NCBI GenBank assembly: GCA_029215795.1
Contig: JARDYH010000002.1
Span: forward strand, 274,978,310-275,042,309
Source: Anniella stebbinsi
Taxonomy: Eukaryota > Chordata > Lepidosauria > Squamata > Anniellidae
DNA: 64,000 nucleotides
Direction: 5' to 3'
How positions within the stretch are numbered: the stretch's first letter is position 1; every line of letters begins with the position of its first letter. Position numbers and translations under genes: made by a program. This document shows, piece after piece, positions 34,800-45,584 of this stretch. Below the pieces are notes generated by a model. That model saw only the letters and a program-made list of their open reading frames with translations, made no database searches and was not told the origin of the DNA.

Positions 34800-35110
34800 T
34801 GTCTTGATAATCCTGTCGCGTGTGCTGGTTTCATACCAGCCGGATTTCCCTAATTACCCTCGCTGGCGCAGCTTACCATGTCGTCTGAACGTAAGTAGCA
34901 TGGCTTGTTTGGGGGGAGCAGCAACCCTCAAATAACCCAACAAAAGACCATGGATTATTTGAGGATTGCTGTCCCCTCAAACAACCTATGATGCCCTGGT
35001 TCAGATTTAGGGAAATCTGACTGGCATATACAGCAAAGAAAACAAGCCACATTGGCTTACTTCCCTCGCTGCAACTGTGCAAACCCACCCATTGTTACAT
35101 GCCTTGGTGA
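34800..35110. repeat. Family I-like repeat region
   Basis: GTAGCATGGCTTGTTTGGGG, ACCCTCAAATAA and an inverted TTATTTGAGGATTGCTGTCC form an imperfect foldback. The words match those in the 55888-56090 element. Confidence 0.5.
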
Positions 35111-35409
35111 ATCAGGTCCTAAATGAGTAAATTATTTGTAACAACAGCTTTTATCTCTTTATTGTTAAGAGTTTTTTGCAGAAAGACATTAGTACAAGAA
35201 AATCACAGCATGACTTTCTGTCAATGCTATGTTTGTATCATGATATTTTATCAATACAGCTCACCGTTACTGAGAACTGGAACACTGTGACAAAGCAAAC
35301 TATTATGGTTGTTGTATCATGTCCACTAGGAGGACATCCTGGGGGGCCACAGGACAGCAGCCTTCTCCTGTTAACGCAAATGTCATGGAAGTACGAACTT
35401 TATATTCCA

Positions 35410-35750
35410 CATAACTAACTAACGTCCTTGGGGCAGTTTAAAATCATAAAAAAACCAAAACAACAATAAAGTAACAACCAACACAACAATACAACTAATT
35501 CAAATATCAACGTATTAAAAACATTAAACATATTAAAGAGCCAGCAATAAAATTAATAATCAGAGCAACAGGTTAAAAATTAAATGCTTGATGTAAGAAA
35601 GTTGTAGCATGGTGTCTGAATTGAGAATGTCAGGCAGATCTCCCTGGAAAGGATACTCCACATATGTGGGGGGGAGGGCACTACGAAGAAGGCTCTTCCC
35701 CTTGTAGCCACCCATAGCATCACTGTGGACGGTGGCATCCAGGCAGGATT
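35410..35750 (-). mobile_element. L2-like LINE 3' region
   Basis: An A-rich, T-poor tract with repeated short AACA/TAAA words is followed by GAAGGCTCTTCCCCTTGTAG. This is the reverse-strand 3' UTR pattern of the L2-like family. Confidence 0.4.
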
Positions 35751-35889
35751 ATTTAAACAGTTGGGCAGAAACGTATAGAAGAAGATGCTCCTTCAGGTAG
35801 TTAATTATACTGATCTATTATAACTTGTTAAGTTAGATGTTGATTCTTGTGGCATTATGAAAGTTTGATATAAGGCATACAGCAACTAG

Positions 35890-36010
35890 ACTTAATGGCA
35901 GAATGCCTATGTGCGCCAGTTGCTGGGGGACATGGGTGAGAGGGTGCTGTTGCACGCATGTCCTGCTTGTGATTTTCCATGCATGGACAGAACATTGGGC
36001 CGCATGGCAC
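35890..36010 (+). mobile_element. Retroposon-like repeat, partial copy
   Basis: CCAGTTGCTGGGGGACATGG and ATGTCCTGCTTGTG match 22460-22515. Both ends are truncated. Confidence 0.55.
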
Positions 36011-36959
36011 TTCTTCTGAAACACAGAATTCATTTTCATCTTATTTATCCATTAAGAAATAGTATCTATTTCCATGAAACCAATTTTCTTCATTTATGTT
36101 TGGGTTATAAAAACACAAATCAATTTCTCTTCTCCTTGGTGGATTTTTGCAACCAGTCCACATCAAATAGTATAAATTGCGATAAGCATTTTACAACTTA
36201 CACAATAGGACTGCTGTTGTGAGGTGACAGGGATGAGAAGATTTCAAGCCAATGTTTTACATCTGCAATTATTTTTTTCTAAGCTACTATCAGTTATACT
36301 CTGTGGTTGCCAAGCTCCAGAAACCAATATAGTTTCTGCAGCCAAAGACTAATTCCTGTTCAGACACATATTTGTATATATTCTTTTACATCAGTCTGTA
36401 ATGATTTAGTATGTTGATCCAAAACAGTATGTGTGCTATTTTTAAACCAATGCAATGCAAACACACACTTCTGAAATTACCATTTTTCTTGCCACTGAAA
36501 TAACCATTTTCTCCATAAGCAAGATCTATCACTCTGCATGCAAATTTTTTCTCCAAGTTCAACTGAAAATAAATATTTGAACTGTCCTGATATCTTAATC
36601 ATAAAATCTACTTTTATGATTCGTCCCACTAAGCACAATAAGGCTTATTTTTGAGTAAACATGTATAGAGGATTGCAGTGTTAATGCATTTGTCAAGTTA
36701 TCAAAGGGAGCAATTAAAATGATCCAGAGCACTGTACGAAGAAATGCTTCCTTTTCTCTGTCCTCAACCCATTTCCATTCCATTCCATTCTAATATCACC
36801 GTTCCCCTTTTGTTGTCTTTCTTGAAAGCCCAAGCTCTTGTTATAATGAAATTGAATGGAAAAGGGCTGAGGATAGGGAACACAATGAATATTGTCACAC
36901 AATCCTTCACTAATTCATGGAATTAATTAATAAATTATTGTCATGAAATGGAGCAATAA
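36011..36959. other. Unassigned A+T-rich DNA
   Basis: A family J-like stretch is present near 36625-36685. Nothing else recognised. Confidence 0.4.
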
Positions 36960-37280
36960 TAAATTTGAGGGCACCATTACCCACAGAGGCACATTTGTAG
37001 GGCATGCGTGGAAGGGCTTTTTCCTGCATTGCCTCCAAATTATGGAAGTGCTCCCTCAAAAATTATGATTGGCCTCCATTCTCTTGGCCTACAGAAACAC
37101 TTAAAGATGCATCTATTTGATGTAGCCTTTCAAACTATGTAGTTTTAATGTTTTTACTGATTCAATGTTCTTATTTTATTGTATTAAGGTTTTATTGTTT
37201 TACGTTGTTGTATATCACCTTGGTGGCTTTTTAGCAGAATAAATGGTATATAAATGTTAATAATAAATAAATAATTGTTT
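36960..37280 (+). mobile_element. L2-like LINE 3' end
   Basis: A decayed ORF2 C-terminus is followed by a T-rich 3' UTR and TATATCACCTTGGTGGC...GGTATATAAATGTTAATAAT, the usual ending. The organisation is shared with 38120-38505. Confidence 0.55.
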
Positions 37281-38119
37281 ATTTAAAGGTGGTATCCCTC
37301 TGATATCAGTTACTATGGGGGGAGGGGGAATCTAATACCCATCATGTCCTTCTTGAGAACTTCCACAGCCAACTGCTAAACAGATCGTTGGACTAGATTG
37401 CTCATCTGATCTAGCAAGATTAATTTTAGGTTTACTTCTTTCTTCCATTTTAATTGACTATCACACACACATGATTTACTGGCTTGTTACATATCCATAA
37501 CAGTTGGCATCAGGCAAGCAAAAAGCTAAATATATTTATATTTGGTCTGAAAAAAATGTATGAATGTCATAACAGTTTTATAAATTTTAACATCTCTAGC
37601 AAATAATTCCATAAAAATCTAATAAAAGATAATTGTTTCTGACACCTATTGTCTGTTGATATGTTTTGAAACCGAGCTCCAGTGTTAAAAGTTTTGGTAC
37701 ACATTCTTATGCACTAGTTTCCTAGGAAACGAGCAGTTGCATGGGGGGGGGGGGAATCTTGTGCTTGCTGATGCACCACAAGTTTTCCCTTATCTCCATT
37801 TTGGAAATTCTGCAGTGATGAAATTATATGTCCATATGCTGTACACTTGGTGCTTTTATAGCTGAAGAATCTTTTGTTCAAAGGCATGTCTATTACATGT
37901 AGGATAATTTTGTATCCACTCTAGATGGGGAAAAAGACACGGAAGTACCTAGGGAAGGTACAACTTCTTTCATTACTTCTTCTAATGCAGTCTGCTGCTA
38001 CATAAACCACAGATTAGCTCTCCAGCCAATCTGAATTACTTTGGGTGACTTGATTATCTGGCATGTGGAGCAACTGCAAGAACCAATGGGGTAGAGATGT
38101 CTTTAAAGATATGTCTTTA
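37281..38119. other. Unassigned DNA
   Basis: Poly-G runs occur at about 37317 and 37744. No other feature. Confidence 0.4.
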
Positions 38120-38505
38120 AGTGAGTTTGTACGGGTTTTAAGGTCCTCAGGAGAGGTCCTTCTCTCTGTCCCACCATAACTGGAGGCACCTTTTTAGTGG
38201 AAAAAGGACTTCTCAGTGGCTGCTCCCAGGCTCTGGAACTCCTTGCCAAAGGAGACCATGCTAGCTAGCTCCATCTTTGTTGTCCTTCAACTGGCAAATG
38301 AATATGTTTTATTCAGAAAGGTGCTTGACTTTTAAGCTGTTTGCTGACATATTTTTTAGCTGGTATGTGCTATTTAGATTTTGCTGATAGATTCCTGCCT
38401 CTATATTGTATTTACAATTTTGTGTTTTATCTTATATTTTTGCTAGCTGCCTTGAGTGCTAGTTGTAGTGGAAAGGCGGGATATAAATTTAATAAACAAA
38501 CAAAG
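38120..38505 (+). mobile_element. L2-like LINE 3' end
   Basis: GGCTCTGGAACTCCTTGCCA corresponds to the WNxLP block, and the copy ends CTGCCTTGAGTGCTAG...AAAGGCGGGATATAAATTTA with an (AAAC)n-like tail. Stops are frequent. Confidence 0.65.
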
Positions 38506-38571
38506 GTCCCTAGAACTCATACAGTATCTGCAATCAAAGGAAAAAGTTCTCATTTACTTTTCTTTATATAA

Positions 38572-38950
38572 AACTAGCTGATATGGCCAGCATTGCTTGG
38601 GTCCTTGGATAATGTTTATAACATTTATTTTAAAAATAATAAATTTCTCTGCAACTTATTCATCTTTAGGTTGGTTGGGTTTTTTTTAGTTTGGTTGAGT
38701 TAGTAAATTGTCTTGTTAGAATCAATGGAAAATTGTGTTAATAAGAACTGTATTTTAAATTAGAGCTTCGTGATAAACCACATTTTTGTTTTACCTGAAA
38801 TGCCTACACCTCCCATCGTGCTTTGGCCAGAGCAGTCTTCTAAACTTCAAAAACAATCAGGACACACAACACCCTTTCTAACAGCTAAAAAAGATGCAAA
38901 CCTAAAAATATGTTTTCAAAATATACCCGGCATTGCCCAGATATCCGAAT
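38572..38950. repeat. Unclassified repeat with matching ends
   Basis: CTAGCTGATATGGCCAGCAT at the left and TATACCCGGCATTGCCCAG at the right are variants of one motif, CCGGCATTGCCCGG-like. Such words recur in repeats of several animals. I cannot assign the class. Confidence 0.35.
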
Positions 38951-39064
38951 AACATATCGTAGGGAAGTGGTTCTCAGTGGACACAGGGAACTGTTGTATG
39001 CATGTGCTCTGAAGTTATTATGAAAAAAAAGAAAGCAGCCAGAACACAAGCCAGTGCTAGGCCT

Positions 39065-39185
39065 GTGAGTTAACTTTTAAACAAATTAAATTCATTTCTT
39101 ATTTTCCTCTCTCACCCTCACAACAACCCTGCAAGATAGGGCAGTCCTAGGCATGTGAGGTAACTTTAAAACAAATTAAATTAGT
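39065..39185 (+). repeat. Short tandem duplication (about 94 bp)
   Basis: GTGAGTTAACTTTTAAACAA near 39065 recurs as GTGAGGTAACTTTAAAACAA near 39157, with matching CTCTCACCCTCA sequence after each. Confidence 0.7.
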
Positions 39186-40770
39186 TTCTCCCCACTCTCT
39201 CTCTCTCACCCTCAACGCACAGCCAAGGGTGCCTTGAAGCTGTCACCATGATTTTCCTTGTCCCCCACATAAAACAAAAACTACAACTCCCAGCATACCT
39301 TTTGCTGTTGTGACCGACTTTCCCAATGGGAGTCCTGCTGCTGAAGCTCATGGGAAGTGAAGTCTGGCTGAGCCAGTCCACACTACACTGAGGGAGCTGG
39401 CTGGCTGACTCATGGGTAGCTTGGCCATTGCCATAGGTGACAGGCCCAGAGCTGTGACCTCCTCCCCTTCTGCTCCGACGGTGCCTAGTAACCAAGGCAG
39501 CCAGACCAGGCACTCTCCCTTCAGGCCCAGGATGGCGAGCTACTTCCAGATGATGGCCGCCAAAGCCCAATAAATCTTCCCTCCCACTCAAGGCATGCTG
39601 GGAATTGTAGGCGCAAGCCTAGCTCTCTGAATAACATTAATCTTTGAATACATCTGAGGTGTCGTGGGAGAGCTGGCCTTCTTAGTTGTGGCACCCTGCT
39701 TAAGGATTTCTTTTTCCCAGGCAGGCTGGCCTGGTGACTGCATTAATGGCTTTTAAATGCCAAGTGTTTTTTTAAGAAATATATATTTTCCAGGGGCTTT
39801 TAACTTAATGAGACTTTTTATGCTACGGGTTTTCCCCCTGTTAAAACTGTATCACAACATTCCAAGACAGATGCAAGAATTACTGAATAAGGTTTATGAT
39901 TTTTATATAAAAGCCTGACTTTACTATTGAAACAGAAGACTGAATAGAGGAATGACAGATAGCTGAGGCTAGAATGGAATGGTGGTGGTGGTGGTGAGTG
40001 ACAGTTGGGGAAAGTCAGTTAGAAGGAGAACAAAGACAGTTATTGAGAGGCCAGGAAAGTGGGGGCTGAGTTAGGACTGAGAGAGAGTGATGTGGTTTGC
40101 TAACTCCTACTTTATTTATAATCAACATACCAGTACTACACCTCCCAGCATGCATTTGGCAGCCCGCAGGTGCCCACATCCTCTGAGATGTCCTCTTGTT
40201 GCCTTCACGGAATAGCATCACCAAGGAGGGGATGGAAGCAGCTGTCAGTGGACATGCCCAGCTTCAGCCAATCCTGCTGGGATTGCCTCGTCCTGCACTT
40301 CTCACCCACCAAATGCTCCATCTGGAGCCTGTACTGAAGGGCCCTTTGTTGGATCTGTTTCTTGGCATGCACAGAGTGCCTCCCTTTCCTCACACCCTCT
40401 TAAGGGCAAAAGTTGTGCGCTTGCTTCCCCCAGATTCTGAGAAAACAGCGATATCAGGGTGAGGTGCAATTGAGCATGTTTGGCCCCTCAAAGCCACGCT
40501 GGTTTATCTAGTCACAATTTTAAAACCACGCAGAGGGCGGGAGGAGGCATTTATGTGGGTTGTTTCCTTTTATGTGGAATTGGGTTGACTGTTTGAGACC
40601 AACATTAGGAGTCGGGGTTGTAAAAGACACGCAGCAGCCACCAACACAATGGCAGCCAAAGACCAGTAAGTCTGGCCTCCTCCCCAAGACATGCTGTGAG
40701 TTCTGCCCAAGGCATGCTGGGAGTTGTAGGCATAACTCTACAGCTAACTAAAAGAGCAGCATAAAATTAT
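39186..40770. other. Repeat-rich DNA with duplicated segment
   Basis: 39540-39640 and 40650-40760 are related (GGCATGCTGGGAATTGTAGG and GGCATGCTGGGAGTTGTAGG contexts after GCCAAAGCCCA/GCCAAAGACCA). A (GGT)n tract is at 39976-39997. Open frames up to 136 codons show no domain. Confidence 0.45.
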
Positions 40771-42331
40771 TTGAAATAAAAACTTCAACTATAGTTAAAA
40801 CCATAAAATACAGGACAGCATCTGTGTAAAGCAGACTGAGTGCTAAACTACATGCTGTGTTAAAGACATAGCATGCAGCTGATGCTTTCTTTTTTACCTC
40901 AGAATTATACTTCTCCTTTTTGCCTCAGACCCAATACTGATTAGAACAACTGCACATAGAAAGGATAGAATTAAATCTTCTGGTCCAAGCCCTTGTTTTC
41001 TAAATTCCCCACTCAAATATGGGGGGGGGAACCAGCACTCCTCCACTGATGCCAACAGAGTATTTTTGTTTTAAGCCCTCATGAGGAAGTAGAATTTGAG
41101 GTGGGGTGACCTTGTGGGGAAGTTTAATTCTCCTGTATCTCCGAGTAGTGGTCCTGATCCAGACTGTGGCCAATGCTCTTACTCTGATGTAAAAAAGATA
41201 GCAAGAGTCAGCCGCACACTACATTTTTAATGTGGTATGTCACTTAGCCCTGAAACATCCAGATTTTTTAGGCTGGCTTTAAAATAGTCCAGAGAAGGAC
41301 CCTCCCTAAGGATCGAATGATGTGCAGAGTGTCTGTAGCTCACAATGTCTAACAACACACCCACCTGGGAAATGGTTTAAGTGCTCCTATAGTATGATAT
41401 GTGAGCTCCACTTGCACCTGGCCACTAGCGATTCTCATTTTAGAAATTAACCACTGATCATGCATTCCCTATGTATTAGAAATGAACAAATCTATTTAAA
41501 CTGATCCGCAAAGGGTGAAAAGCACTATCTACATGAGTTTGTGCAGGACCTGTGAGAACTTTAGGAGATGTCTTCCATCCTTAGTCTTCTACCTCATATT
41601 CTCATGAACTGTATTTCATTATTTGAGGGAGGGGGGAGAGGGAGGGGGTGAGTAGGGAGTCCAATGGACTCCCAGTTGGCCTTGTGGCAGGCAGGGGCAG
41701 CAGTTCACCCCCCCCCCCAGCTTTCAGACCCATTCCGATCTGCTTTGGGGTGCCTCTGCCCGATCTGGTACCGTTCCAGATTTGGGTTGAAGCAGGCCAA
41801 ATTAACCCACTTCAACTTGGATGTCGGGTTCGGACCTGAGGTGATGCACATCCCTACTTCCAATGACTTTTCTGCTGCTACTAGGTGGAATTCTTTATTT
41901 TCCTTGACTGCCTCCATCTAACAGTCTTTAAAAGTCTCTGGGTTTCTAGATGTAGGGTGGATAATCCAAAAAGAAATAAGACCACAAGGTTTAAGCAATA
42001 TTTTAAAAGTTTACTGGAAAAGTATTATCCTTAGGAAAAGGTTTTAATATCTGAATAGTTACAACACCCACCCACCCAAGCACCCATTCACAACAAAGGA
42101 TAAGGGTAAGAAAATAAGCAGGGTAAACATATCCAGCCAATTCTTAACTAGACCGTGTTACTATTTTCTTTAAGAATACAGCAATATCTTCCCAGCAATA
42201 TCTTACAGTTAGTGTTTTCAGCATTTGCAAGCATTCAACTTCTCCCAAAAGCAGCTCTGGTTTCCTTTCTCTTTTTGATTCTCCCTTCCTTTTAACCTTC
42301 CTCTCTATTTCAGCCTTCCTCTACATTCTAA
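40771..42331. other. Unassigned DNA
   Basis: Only poly-C (41708-41718) and purine-rich runs stand out. No gene or bounded repeat. Confidence 0.4.
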
Positions 42332-42658
42332 GGGTGCCTCTACAAGAGCGATTTAAAGCTCTTTCAAGGCGCATTAAAAATTTGACCGAGGCGCTTTTTC
42401 TATACGATTATGCACATTATCGAATGCGCATTAAATAGCGAGTTTTAATTTACCGCAGCTGTTAAAGCTCCTTATGACCACGTAAACAAGCGATTCTCTG
42501 CATTAAACCTCTCTAAAGTGTGTTTCATACAACCAGTAAGGCAACCTGTTATGCGCTTAACCACCTCCCGCGTATAGTGATTTTCTGTAAAAGCGATTGC
42601 GAGAAGATGCGCATAATCGGACAACCAGGTGTCAAACTGAATTCTTGTAGAAGGGACC
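42332..42658 (+). mobile_element. Family C Harbinger-like MITE with TAA duplication
   Basis: The ends GGGTGCCTCTACAAGAGCG and CTTGTAGAAGGGACC are inverted repeats, flanked by TAA at 42329-42331 and 42659-42661. The interior is rich in GCGCATTA words. Copies at 61113-61470 and 62696-63645 share the ends. TAA duplication points to PIF/Harbinger. Non-coding. Confidence 0.8.
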
Positions 42659-44971
42659 TAAAATTGCCTTTTTGCATCATCTTTTTATATGTCAAAGCTA
42701 GCCTGTTCTCTTGTAACAGACCAGTGGGGGGTGGGGAGAGAGATTGCCTTTATCAGAAATTCCTTCTGCTAAACACTTTTGGAAAACTCTGCACACATTT
42801 TTTTTTCAAAGCTTCTGCATTTCACAAAACAGAAACTTGTCTTGCAAAATTACAGACACTTTGGAGCTACAATGTAAACAAAACCCTTCTGCAGGCAGCT
42901 GATCTTGCTCACCATCTGCTGACCCACCAATTTTCCTGCATGCTCTTAGACCTGGTGGCACCAAGACTTAGTGATCCTTTGGATTTTACACAGTGCAACA
43001 CACACATAGAAACCATTCATCCCATAGTAACCATTATAAGACAGTTTTGTTCTTTTACCCTCACAAATAGGATCACCAGAAGTGTTTTCTGAATCTTGTA
43101 TATTCAATTGCACATTCCCCATGGCTAGCTATAAAACCAGGGCCGACTGAATTATCGGGCAGAATGAAGTAGCCGACTGAACTAGATGTTAGCTGTCCAA
43201 GAATGACAAAGTGTTCATTATTTAATCTATTTTTATATTTTTACGGGGGGGGGGGGTCTGCTGGGATTTTGTTTTTAAAAAATTGTCCAAAATATTTTTG
43301 TGCCAGTTCTGTATAAAACCATATATAGTAAGCATAAGACTGATATATGAAATGTCTATTTTTTATTTTATTTTTTGCGTAGTGATGCTCTTGATGTCAG
43401 GAGTCACAAGACTATAACTAGGATCCTTTGGGCCTGCCCTCTGCTGCCCTCTGTGGTGAGTCACTTACGGTTGCAGGTAAAGATGGCTGGAGCTGTCAAC
43501 CTCAGTCTTGCAGACATTGTTGTTTTTTTGAGGTCAAGCTCATTCCCTCTTATTTCTCCATGACCTCATTGTCTTTTTTTTAACTATCCTGAAACTCATA
43601 TGAATTTTTGTAATGTATACATTTTTCTGCACATTTAAAAACATTTTATTTATTTATTTATCTACTTATATACCACCTGATATCATAAAATCTCTATACA
43701 CTTTACAAATATACATATTTTTGGATTCATGTTTGTGCACATTTTGGAAATGTATGCATTTTTCTTTGTGCATTTTTCAAATGTGCACCTGTTTCCAGAT
43801 GCATTTTTTTGTTTTCTCTTGTGGAACATATCATGAGTTGAATGATTGCGTTTGGGTTCATGTTCAGGTCTGGTTTGTGGAAATTGGGCAGATCAGTAAA
43901 AATAAATAAATAAATAAAATAAAAGTTTGATAGAGCATTTTTTTTCATGTATCCAGAGTTGCATGTGAAAATGTCCCCTGGTTATGCTGTGTTCTCCAGT
44001 TATCTCTGGAGTTGAGTGTTCTATCTGGAGCAATTATATCCATTCAGTTAGTTCAATAGCTTCTTCTGATCTAACAGGGTTTTTATAGGTCAAACTGGGA
44101 TCTTGCCCAGAGAAACATGAACTTATGGTTACACTTGCCTGGTTCTAACTTCCATATACATTAATTTTATTGCCTGCCCAGATGCAGGGTTATCACCTTT
44201 AGGTGCCTTCACTTGTACTGTGACTTCTGCTTCATGATTGTCTGTTGTTCAACACTCCAACATTTAAAATTTGTCTGATTTCTTAATCTTATGTTCACAA
44301 CATGAGAAAAACTTTACAAGATGTAAAGTAAGACAACTTTCTTTTTGTCAAATTACTCTCTGTAAATTACATTCTGGTCTCCTGTAAGTCTCTTGCACAC
44401 ACAAACACATGGATAAGCATGCTTAAATAAGGAGGTAAAATCCTGTATCCCCTGTGAGTAATAGCACTGAACTCTTGGAGAGAACTGAATAGGGATCCAA
44501 TACATAATGCAACCCATTTGCTCTATTCTGTTTGACATAAAATATGTATTCCCAGCATAGTTTGTGATTTCTACAGGGACATAACTGTGCAGTTTTTAAA
44601 ATGCATACAGCTGCTGCCCATCAGAAAATAAAACATTATTTTTAAAGAAGTGATAGATCTTTTCCCATAGTAAAAAGGGAAAAGAGCCCTTATAAAGTGT
44701 GGCAGTTGTTAAGGATACAGTCTTGAAACATGCTGTCTAAAAATAATTTTCTGTACTACAAATGGCAGTGACAGAGTTCATCCCAGGCTAGGTTAACAGA
44801 TTAATCCATTCACAGTCATCCTTTTAAGGCCACGTTTTACCCACTTAGTTTCACATTAATAGTTTTTTTGGTTTTTTTGTTCTAACATGTTTGCGGTAGG
44901 CACACAGCTCTCCTTATTTTCAAATACACATATGAGCATTTGAAAACCATTGCTTACAGGAACTAAAGTTT
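42659..44971. other. Unassigned DNA with a LINE tail
   Basis: 43646-43710 carries (TTAT)n then ATACCACCTGATATCATAAA, the minus-strand L2-like tail. 43902-43924 is an (AAAT)n tract and 43244-43255 a poly-G run. A 190-codon frame at 42520-43092 starts inside the family C MITE and has no domain. Confidence 0.45.
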
Positions 44972-45055
44972 AGGCTGCAGTCCTATACCCACTTACCTGG
45001 ATGTAAACCTCACTGAACTCAATGGGACTCACTTCTGAGTACATATACATTAATC
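44972..45055 (+). repeat. Family J palindromic repeat
   Basis: TGCAGTCCTATACCCACTTA and TCTGAGTACATATACATTAA flank a self-complementary middle around CTGAACTCAATGGG. It abuts the long inverted repeat. Confidence 0.65.
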
Positions 45056-45061
45056 CTGTCC

Positions 45062-45185
45062 CCACAATATACCCCCATAAAAATTTTGAGGTCAAGAGAT
45101 TTTCTCTGCTGATATGTGATCTTGAGGTATTGGATTAACATAATAAGTTGGGTAGACAGTCTGATTCTTGTGCAAAACTTTTCAG
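45062..45185 (+). repeat. Left arm, outer part
   Basis: It runs from CCACAATATACCCC to CTTTTCAG and pairs with 49650-49769. It is cut here by the hAT-like insertion. Confidence 0.85.
45178..45185 (+). repeat. Target-site duplication, left copy
   Basis: CTTTTCAG, identical to 47485-47492. It is the 8-bp signature of hAT-type insertion. Confidence 0.9.
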
Positions 45186-45329
45186 TAGGGGTGTGCACGG
45201 ACCCCCCGGATCGGATCGGGACCCGGATCGGGACCTCCAATTTTGTCCCGGACCGGTTCGGACAAAATCGGAGGCCCCCCGGACCGGATCGAGTCCGATC
45301 CCGATCCAAAAATCGGAAATTTTTGGATC

Positions 45330-45393
45330 GGCCGCCATTTTTTTCCCCATAGACTTGCATTGCAATGCAAGTCTATGAGGAAAAAATGGCGGC
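45330..45393. repeat. Conserved hairpin of the hAT-like family
   Basis: A 30-bp perfect palindrome occupies 45348-45377 (left half CATAGACTTGCATTG). It is extended by GCCGCCATTTTTTT and its near complement AAAAAATGGCGGC. An equivalent hairpin occurs at 53782-53831. Confidence 0.85.
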
Positions 45394-45584
45394 GGGTGGG
45401 TAAGGGGGGGCCTAACTCCCTCCCCCCCCCCGGGGCCGTCCGCTGTGGACGGCCCCGGCAGGTAAACCCCCTCCCCCGCGCTCCCTACCCCCCCTGGGGC
45501 CGCCTGCTTCCATCCGCTGGCGCCCGCGGGCGCCAGCGGATAGAAGCGGACGGCTCCGGGGGGGGGTAAGCCCCCTTCCCCGCC

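Noticed and set aside
39181..39591. 136-codon minus-strand frame as a gene
   Set aside because: It overlaps repeat sequence (CTACAACTCCCAGCAT words) and a (CT)n tract and has no recognisable domain.
42520..43092. 190-codon open frame on the plus strand
   Set aside because: It begins inside the family C MITE and runs into unrelated flanking DNA. No domain is recognisable.
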